A model generated the notes under the pieces. It saw only the letters and a program-made list of their open reading frames with translations. It was not told where the DNA came from and searched no databases. Positions 43,095-48,352 of a stretch of DNA of 48,352 bases are shown here, in pieces (the first letter of the stretch is position 1; every line of letters starts with the position of its first letter). Made by a program: the position numbers and the translations under genes. Source of the DNA: Desulfovirgula sp. (lineage in GTDB: Bacteria > Bacillota > Desulfotomaculia > Desulfotomaculales > Desulfovirgulaceae); the NCBI GenBank assembly GCA_020725525.1, contig DYEX01000164.1:1-48352 (forward strand), read 5' to 3'.

Positions 43095-43685
43095 ATGCCT
43101 AAAACCATGCGGCTGTTCTGGGCCATTAACCTTCCTGAAGAAATTAAAGAGCGCCTTTGGAGAATACAAACGCTGTTGCAGGGGGCCGGAGCGGATGCCA
43201 GGTGGGTGGAAAAGGAAAATTTGCATTTAACCGTGCAGTTTCTTGGTGAAGTGGAGGTTTCCCGTATAGATGCCCTGATTAGCGCGGCCAGAAAAGCTCT
43301 GCTTACCCAAAAGGCTTTTCCTCTGCAACTGGGTGGCCTGGGCGTGTTTCCCGACCCCCGGCGTCCCCGGGTTCTCTGGGCCGGTGTCGCCGGCGGCGGG
43401 AACGAGTTGCTGGAAATCTACCGGCTGATTGGGGAGGCCATGGAGCCTTTGGGGTTTCCTTTACCAGAGCGGCCCTTTTCTCCTCACTTAACACTGGCCC
43501 GGATCCGTTCCCCCCGGGGTGTAGAGAAACTGATGTTACGGGTGCAGCAGTTGGGTGATGCCTCCACCGGCCTTGGGACAGTACCTGTGTCATCGGTAGA
43601 CCTGATGCAAAGCGAACTCACCCGTTCCGGACCAATCTATACCTTGCTGGCCCGTATCAGTCTGGAAAGCCCGTTAAAGGTCTAA
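43095..43685 (+). CDS. thpR: RNA 2',3'-cyclic phosphodiesterase (2'-5' RNA ligase family)
   Basis: 2H-phosphoesterase superfamily enzyme that opens 2',3'-cyclic phosphates on RNA. Seen: 196 residues with both tetrapeptides, His44-Leu-Thr46-Val and His131-Leu-Thr133-Leu, and the opening 'MRLFWAINLPEEIKERL'. The ATG at 43095 directly follows GGTGGAGGA, which is close; the ATG at 43107 is the alternative. Thirteen bases separate it from the HD-GYP gene, so the two are probably cotranscribed. Confidence 0.92.
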   Translation: MPKTMRLFWAINLPEEIKERLWRIQTLLQGAGADARWVEKENLHLTVQFLGEVEVSRIDALISAARKALLTQKAFPLQLGGLGVFPDPRRPRVLWAGVAGGGNELLEIYRLIGEAMEPLGFPLPERPFSPHLTLARIRSPRGVEKLMLRVQQLGDASTGLGTVPVSSVDLMQSELTRSGPIYTLLARISLESPLKV

Positions 43686-43785
43686 ATTCGTTTAGAAAGG
43701 CATAATTTTTTAAAAATCTCAAGGAAGGAAATTTGTTTTTCCCGTGTAATAGTATAGCTTAAGTCCTTAAAGAGAGGGTATGTTT

Positions 43786-44403
43786 ATGCTCGTTCTGGCT
43801 ATTAACGGCAGTCCCCGCCGGGCAGGCAGTACTGCCCAGATGCTGCTGGCTACCCGGGAAGTGGTGGAAACAGCTGGGGCAAGTTTTATTTTTTGTCAGG
43901 TGTCCGAGGTTCTGGCGGAATTAAAGGTACCTTATTGTACGGTATGCTCCGATCCCTGTTCCGGGAAATGTTTTGCCGGAACCCGTTTAGAGGAGATTTT
44001 TAACTTAATGCGCCAGGCAGACGGCCTGATCCTGGGCAGTCCGGTATATTTCAGTACCGTATCATCGCACCTGAAGTCTTTTTGGGACCGGACCCGTATC
44101 TTGCGCCGGGAAAAGGCTCTCTTAAATGTAGTCGGAGGGGCATTGACCGTAGGGGGTGCCCGTTTTGGCGGCCAGGAAACGGCATTGCGGGCAATGCATG
44201 ACATGATGCTTTGTCAGGGAATGACCGTGGTGGGGGATGGATACCTGCAGGATGATGTGGGGCACCAGGGGGCCTGTGCGCAGGATCCCGCCATTGAAGA
44301 TGCCCTGGGATTGCAGCGGGCCCGGATACTGGCCCGGCGGGTAGTGGAAGTAGCCCTGGCTACCCGGGGGCTGCGTGACAGGTCCCGGGTGACGGGCAGG
44401 TAG
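43786..44403 (+). CDS. Iron-sulfur flavoprotein / NADPH-dependent FMN reductase family
   Basis: Flavodoxin-fold redox protein. Seen: 205 residues; FMN phosphate loop 'INGSPRRAGSTAQML' at the N-terminus, then a compact cysteine motif 'CTVCSDPCSGKC' near residue 46, resembling the iron-sulfur flavoprotein (Isf) cluster site, and 'GSPVYFSTVSSHLKSFWDR' for flavin binding. A second region, 'GGALTVGGARFGGQETAL', is typical of this family. ATG 43786 is preferred over 43780 because GAGAGGG touches the latter. Likely partner and electron donor are unknown; the family is abundant in strict anaerobes and is often tied to oxygen or quinone reduction. Confidence 0.87.
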   Translation: MLVLAINGSPRRAGSTAQMLLATREVVETAGASFIFCQVSEVLAELKVPYCTVCSDPCSGKCFAGTRLEEIFNLMRQADGLILGSPVYFSTVSSHLKSFWDRTRILRREKALLNVVGGALTVGGARFGGQETALRAMHDMMLCQGMTVVGDGYLQDDVGHQGACAQDPAIEDALGLQRARILARRVVEVALATRGLRDRSRVTGR

Positions 44404-44413
44404 AAACTTCATG

Positions 44414-44448
44414 CCCCCGGTTTTTGCCCCGTGGCTCCGGGGGTTTTT
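44414..44448 (+). terminator. Intrinsic terminator after the flavoprotein gene
   Basis: CCCCCGG (44414-44420) pairs with CCGGGGG (44437-44443), followed by TTTTT. It separates the flavoprotein from dgt. Confidence 0.88.
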
Positions 44449-44465
44449 CATCGGGGGGATGAAAG

Positions 44466-45467
44466 GTGAACATTCGGGAACGCACGGAAAGATTGGAGGA
44501 ACAGCAACTATCTCCCTATGCCTGTTGTAGTTCATCCAGTGCCGGTCGCCTGTACCCCGAGGAACCCTGCCAGGTGCGTACGGCTTTTCAACGGGACCGG
44601 GACCGGATCATTCATTCCAAGAGTTTTCGCCGGTTAAAGGGCAAAACCCAGGTTTTTATCATTCCCGAAGGGGATCACTACCGTACCCGGTTGACCCATA
44701 CCCTCGAAGTAGCTCAAATTGCCCGTACGGTGGCCAAAGCCCTGCGTCTTAACGAAGATCTCACTGAGGCCATTGCCCTGGGCCATGACCTGGGGCATAC
44801 TCCCTTTGGCCATATTGGGGAAGAAGCTTTAAATGAAGTTTTTCCTTCCGGGTTTCGTCATAATGAGCAGAGTTTGCGGATAGTGGATGAGCTGGAAGGA
44901 GGAAGGGGCCTTAACCTTACCCGGGAGGTCCGGGACGGCATTTTAAACCACACCGGTCCGGTGCGACCACTGACCCTGGAGGGCCAGGTGGTAAAAATTT
45001 GTGACCGCGTGGCCTATATTAACCATGATATTGATGATGCCATCCGGGGCGGCATTCTCACTCTGGAGGATCTGCCCGGAGCCTGCCTGGAAGTTCTTGG
45101 ACGTACTCACCGGGAACGCATTAATACTATGGTTCTGGACCTGATTAATAACAGCTGGGAAAAACCGGTGATCTCCATGAGCACAGAAGTCCAGCAGGCT
45201 ACCGATGAGTTGCGTTCTTTTCTTTTTGCTCATGTGTATATTGGTTCGGAGGCTAAAAGGGAGGAATCCAAAGCGAAAAACGTGGTCCAGTTCCTCTACA
45301 CTTACTTCACCAAATATCCGGAAATGTTACCGCCGGAGCAACTAAAGAGGGTTGATGAAGTGGGGGTGGAAAGGGTGGTTTGCGATTACATTGCGGGTAT
45401 GACCGATCATTTTGCCATTGCCCAATTTCACCGCCTCTTTATTCCTCGAGCCTTTTCCATTCCATAG
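44466..45467 (+). CDS. dgt: dGTP triphosphohydrolase-like HD protein
   Basis: HD-domain deoxynucleotide triphosphohydrolase that releases triphosphate from dNTPs, thought to help control nucleotide pools. Seen: 333 residues; 'HSKSFRRLKGKTQVF', the HD metal site from 'RLTHTLEVAQIA' and 'LGHDLGHTPFGHIGEEAL', and the closing catalytic residues in 'KICDRVAYINHDIDDAI'. GTG at 44466, seven bases after GGGGGGATG. In Clostridia this gene often stands just before dnaG and rpoD, as it does here. Confidence 0.92.
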   Translation: MNIRERTERLEEQQLSPYACCSSSSAGRLYPEEPCQVRTAFQRDRDRIIHSKSFRRLKGKTQVFIIPEGDHYRTRLTHTLEVAQIARTVAKALRLNEDLTEAIALGHDLGHTPFGHIGEEALNEVFPSGFRHNEQSLRIVDELEGGRGLNLTREVRDGILNHTGPVRPLTLEGQVVKICDRVAYINHDIDDAIRGGILTLEDLPGACLEVLGRTHRERINTMVLDLINNSWEKPVISMSTEVQQATDELRSFLFAHVYIGSEAKREESKAKNVVQFLYTYFTKYPEMLPPEQLKRVDEVGVERVVCDYIAGMTDHFAIAQFHRLFIPRAFSIP

Positions 45468-45522
45468 GATTGACGGCAGAAGGACAGAAAAATTGTCGAA
45501 GGTGTGGGGAGGAAAATCTATA

Positions 45523-45606
45523 GTGATAGCGAATACCTCATTCACAGAGGGATGTGTCCCCCCCTGGGATAGGTTTCGAAAGGAACAAACCCAACTGGAA
45601 GGGTGA
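45523..45606 (+). CDS. Doubtful 27-residue ORF before dnaG
   Basis: A GTG at 45523, ten bases after GGGGAGG, opens 27 codons that run to a TGA at 45604-45606 and overlap the region where dnaG begins. The peptide is polar with one Cys and a Pro-Pro-Trp. It could be a coupling ORF that brings ribosomes to dnaG, or chance. Nothing is recognised in it. Confidence 0.22.
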   Translation: MIANTSFTEGCVPPWDRFRKEQTQLEG

Positions 45607-45611
45607 TTCCC

Positions 45612-47369
45612 ATGGGTGGCCTGATCCCTGCCGATGTGGTGGAATCCGTTCGCCTGGCAACCGATATTGTTCAGCTAATCGGTGAGTATGTCCGCCTGGA
45701 GAAGAAAGGGAAAAACTACGTTGGCAGTTGTCCCTTTCACCAGGAGAGGGACCCGTCCTTTACCGTTAGTCCCGAAAAGCAAATTTTTTATTGCTTTGGC
45801 TGCGGAGCAGGCGGTAATGTTTTCCGGTTCTTAATGCTTTATGAAAACCTGACTTTTCCAGAGGCGGTGCGCAGGCTGGCCGACCGGGCGGGAATAGTGG
45901 TACCGCGCTTTAGCGGGCCCCGGGAGGGGTCGCGGGCATGGTTGGAGGAACAGGCCTGGGAAATTAACGCGATGGTGCGGGATTTTTATCACCATTTTCT
46001 TACCCACCGGCCGGAAGCACGTGAGGCCCGCAATTATCTGGAAAAGCGGGGTGTGTCCCGGCATACCCAGGGGATTTTTCAGCTGGGTTATGCTCCTCCC
46101 GGCTGGGATACCCTTCTACAATTTCTCGCCTCCCGGAATTGCTCATACCGCCAGGCAGTAGAGCTGGGTCTTCTGGTAATGGGGGAGCGGGGGAAACCAT
46201 ACGACCGGTTTAGAAACCGCCTGATCTTTCCCATTTGCAATGCTCAGGGACGGGTGGTGGGTTTCGGAGGCCGGGTACTGGATGACAGCCACCCCAAGTA
46301 TCTGAATACCCCGGAAACCATGGTATTTAATAAGAGGCAGTTACTTTTCGGCCTGCATCTGGCCCGGGCGGCCATCCGGGAAAAAGGCTATGCCATCATT
46401 ATGGAAGGCTATATGGATGTGATTACTGCCCACCAGCATGGGATCCATAATGCGGTGGCTTCCCTGGGAACCAGCCTCACTGCAGAGCAGGGTTCTCTTT
46501 TGTCCCGTTACACTAAAGATGTGGTCATTGCTTATGATACTGATGCCGCAGGAGTTGCTGCCACTATCCGGGGTCTGGATCTCTTGCAACAGCTTGGATT
46601 TCGTGTCAGGGTGGTTACCATTCCCGAGGGAAAAGACCCGGACGAGTATATCAGGCAACACGGGAAGGAAAAGTGGCAGCAACTGGTCGAGACGGCGACC
46701 TCCCTGCTGGACTATAAGCTCAGCCGGGCTGCGGAAAAAGGCGGTGACACCGCTACGCTGTTGGCCCAGGTGCTACCAAACCTGGCCGCCATGTCCGGGG
46801 AAGTGGAACGGGAAGAGGGTATTAAACGGGTGGCCGCCCGTTTGAGTTTGAGCTGGGAAGCGGTAAAAGATGCTTTGCAACGATTTAATAAAAACGCGGG
46901 AAAAAAATGGCCAAATCCGGATAAAATTGCTAAAAAAAAGCATAATATAATAGAAGACGCCCGAAGTAAAGCAGAATTCATGGTGGTCAAACTTTTGTTG
47001 CAGTATCCCGGGTATTTGACGGAGGTCCGCCGGGAACTGGGTGAGTCCTTCCCCCGGGATCCGGGATTGCGCCAAATTTACCAGTTTATCTGCCGTAATG
47101 AGGAAGCGGTTCGGGTTGACCCGGCTGCGTGGATGCATGAATTAGATGAAGAAGGGCAGTATTTATTGAGCCGTCTACTCATGGAAAAAGTACCCGGGGA
47201 GGACCCGGTTAAAATAATTCCTGATCTTGTCTATACCATCAAGAGAAATAATGTACAGGAACAAAGGGAAAAACTGGTGCAGGAACTGGCTGAAGCTGAA
47301 AGGGTTGGCGATCGGGGGCGCATCGTCCGGATTTTAAGTGACCTGCAGGATCTTTTACACACCCGCTAA
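45612..47369 (+). CDS. dnaG: DNA primase DnaG
   Basis: Makes RNA primers for replication. Seen: 585 residues; N-terminal CHC2 zinc finger ('[15 protein letters not shown]', '[11 protein letters not shown]'), the catalytic TOPRIM core with '[16 protein letters not shown]' and '[13 protein letters not shown]', and a C-terminal helicase-interaction domain. ATG at 45612 lies eight bases after GGAAGGG; an upstream in-frame GTG at 45603 overlaps that site. It is followed by rpoD 20 bases later, the classical macromolecular-synthesis arrangement. Confidence 0.96.
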   Translation: MGGLIPADVVESVRLATDIVQLIGEYVRLEKKGKNYVGSCPFHQERDPSFTVSPEKQIFYCFGCGAGGNVFRFLMLYENLTFPEAVRRLADRAGIVVPRFSGPREGSRAWLEEQAWEINAMVRDFYHHFLTHRPEAREARNYLEKRGVSRHTQGIFQLGYAPPGWDTLLQFLASRNCSYRQAVELGLLVMGERGKPYDRFRNRLIFPICNAQGRVVGFGGRVLDDSHPKYLNTPETMVFNKRQLLFGLHLARAAIREKGYAIIMEGYMDVITAHQHGIHNAVASLGTSLTAEQGSLLSRYTKDVVIAYDTDAAGVAATIRGLDLLQQLGFRVRVVTIPEGKDPDEYIRQHGKEKWQQLVETATSLLDYKLSRAAEKGGDTATLLAQVLPNLAAMSGEVEREEGIKRVAARLSLSWEAVKDALQRFNKNAGKKWPNPDKIAKKKHNIIEDARSKAEFMVVKLLLQYPGYLTEVRRELGESFPRDPGLRQIYQFICRNEEAVRVDPAAWMHELDEEGQYLLSRLLMEKVPGEDPVKIIPDLVYTIKRNNVQEQREKLVQELAEAERVGDRGRIVRILSDLQDLLHTR

Positions 47370-47389
47370 ACCCTTGTTGGAAAGGGGGA

Positions 47390-48352
47390 ATGAGCAAATT
47401 GGGGGACGAACTAAGCAAGCTTGATTGTGTCAGGGAATTAATCGAAAAGGGTAAAAAACGGGGCGTACTTACTTACAGCGAGATCATGGATAGTCTCCAG
47501 GGGGTAGATTTGACGCCGGAGCAAATCGATGATATTTATGAAAAGTTAGCCGGCATGGGTATCGAGGTGGTCCCGGAAGTTCCGGACCTGGAACCTATAG
47601 ATGACCCCGTTATCGAACCTTCGGCGGAAGATGTGGATCTGTCCATTCCCGAAGGGGTCGCCATCGACGATCCCGTACGGATGTATTTGAAGGAAATCGG
47701 GCGGATTCCCCTGTTGACTCCGGAGGAAGAAATAGAATTGGCCAAGCGCATGGAGCAGGGAGATGAGGAGGCAAAACGGCGTTTGGCGGAAGCCAACCTG
47801 CGGTTGGTGGTCAGCATAGCCAAACGTTATGTGGGCCGGGGGATGCTCTTTCTGGACCTGATTCAGGAAGGTAACCTGGGACTGATCAAGGCGGTAGAAA
47901 AATTTGACTACCGCAAAGGATACAAGTTCAGCACCTATGCCACCTGGTGGATTCGTCAGGCCATCACCCGTGCCATTGCCGATCAGGCCAGGACCATCCG
48001 GATTCCTGTGCACATGGTGGAAACCATCAACAAGCTGATCCGGGTTTCCCGCCAGCTTTTGCAGGAACTGGGCCGGGAACCAACCCCGGAGGAAATTGCC
48101 AGGGAGATGGGCATCTCCGAGGAAAAGGTGCGGGAGATCATGAAAATAGCCCAGGAGCCCGTTTCCCTCGAAACGCCCATCGGGGAAGAAGAGGATTCTC
48201 ACCTGGGGGATTTTATCGAGGATCAGGATGCCCGTGCACCAGCGGAAGAGGCCTCTTATACCCTTTTGCGGGAACAACTGGAGGAGGTTCTAAAAACCCT
48301 TACCGACCGGGAGCAAAAAGTGCTCCGTCTGCGTTTTGGGCTGGATGACGGC
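47390..48352 (+). CDS. rpoD: Primary sigma factor RpoD/SigA, cut by the window end
   Basis: Housekeeping RNA polymerase sigma factor. The frame from ATG 47390 stays open for 321 codons to the last base with no stop, so the gene continues beyond the window. Seen: region 1.1, region 1.2 ('[21 protein letters not shown]'-type opening), region 2 with '[21 protein letters not shown]' and '[15 protein letters not shown]' for -10 recognition, region 3, and the start of region 4 ('[14 protein letters not shown]'). The last helix-turn-helix is missing. AAAGGGGGA touches the ATG; a TTG at 47399 is an alternative start. Confidence 0.96.
   Translation, partial: MSKLGDELSKLDCVRELIEKGKKRGVLTYSEIMDSLQGVDLTPEQIDDIYEKLAGMGIEVVPEVPDLEPIDDPVIEPSAEDVDLSIPEGVAIDDPVRMYLKEIGRIPLLTPEEEIELAKRMEQGDEEAKRRLAEANLRLVVSIAKRYVGRGMLFLDLIQEGNLGLIKAVEKFDYRKGYKFSTYATWWIRQAITRAIADQARTIRIPVHMVETINKLIRVSRQLLQELGREPTPEEIAREMGISEEKVREIMKIAQEPVSLETPIGEEEDSHLGDFIEDQDARAPAEEASYTLLREQLEEVLKTLTDREQKVLRLRFGLDDG

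Noticed and set aside
45470-45500. Sigma-A or SigH promoter between dgt and dnaG
   Set aside because: TTGACG is present at 45470 but no -10 hexamer lies 16-18 bases on, and the SigH-like words have the wrong spacing.

Overview
The window looks like chromosome from a spore-forming, anaerobic, moderately GC-rich Firmicute of the Desulfotomaculum/Pelotomaculum/Desulfofundulus type (class Clostridia). That placement is inference. It rests on the sporulation genes yqfC, yqfD and cwlD, a Bacillus-like gene order around phoH-era and recO-glyQS-ccpN-dnaG-rpoD, a selenocysteine-containing SelD, and pyruvate phosphate dikinase with its regulator. No rRNA, tRNA, CRISPR array, integrase or intact transposase gene was found.

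Layout. (1) 1-1130 is an AT-rich stretch unlike the rest. It holds the end of an unknown ORF and a beta-propeller gene broken by a frameshift. (2) 1279-2954, minus strand: yedF and selD. The selD frame crosses an in-frame TGA (Sec16) with a SECIS-like hairpin directly after it. (3) 3194-10706: the conserved block yqfC-yqfD-phoH-pgpH-ybeY-dgkA-cdd-era, interrupted between cdd and era by a MITE-like repeat. (4) 10713-12298: mgtE behind its own promoter, a compact terminator/antiterminator leader and a 30-codon leader ORF; ubiX converges on it. (5) 13517-28051: a catabolic cluster with a five-gene peptide/opine-type ABC transporter, an Asp/Glu/hydantoin-type racemase, an M24 peptidase-family enzyme, a small cupin, the two subunits of an N-methylhydantoinase/5-oxoprolinase-family enzyme, and a PucR-type activator. 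Two further repeat loci sit inside it. (6) 28134-32900, minus strand: CwlD, a second amidase, an L,D-transpeptidase, an Amj-type lipid II flippase, a CofE-like ligase and a pyruvoyl arginine decarboxylase. (7) 33043-48352: recO, a DUF4342 protein, a glycine T-box with glyQS, ccpN, ppsR, ppdK, a PAS/HD-GYP protein, thpR, an iron-sulfur flavoprotein, dgt, dnaG and the start of rpoD, which runs off the window.

In Bacillus subtilis era and recO are nearly adjacent. Here about 22 kb of metabolic and envelope genes lie between them, and ppdK plus four other genes lie between ppsR and dnaG. The window therefore reads as a conserved replication/translation/sporulation backbone with accessory insertions.

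The observations most worth following are the family of roughly 0.2-0.3 kb inverted-repeat elements (three loci plus a detached arm), the short attenuator-like leader and leader ORF of mgtE, the selenocysteine SelD, the hydantoinase/transport cluster, and a likely ATT start codon in ppsR.
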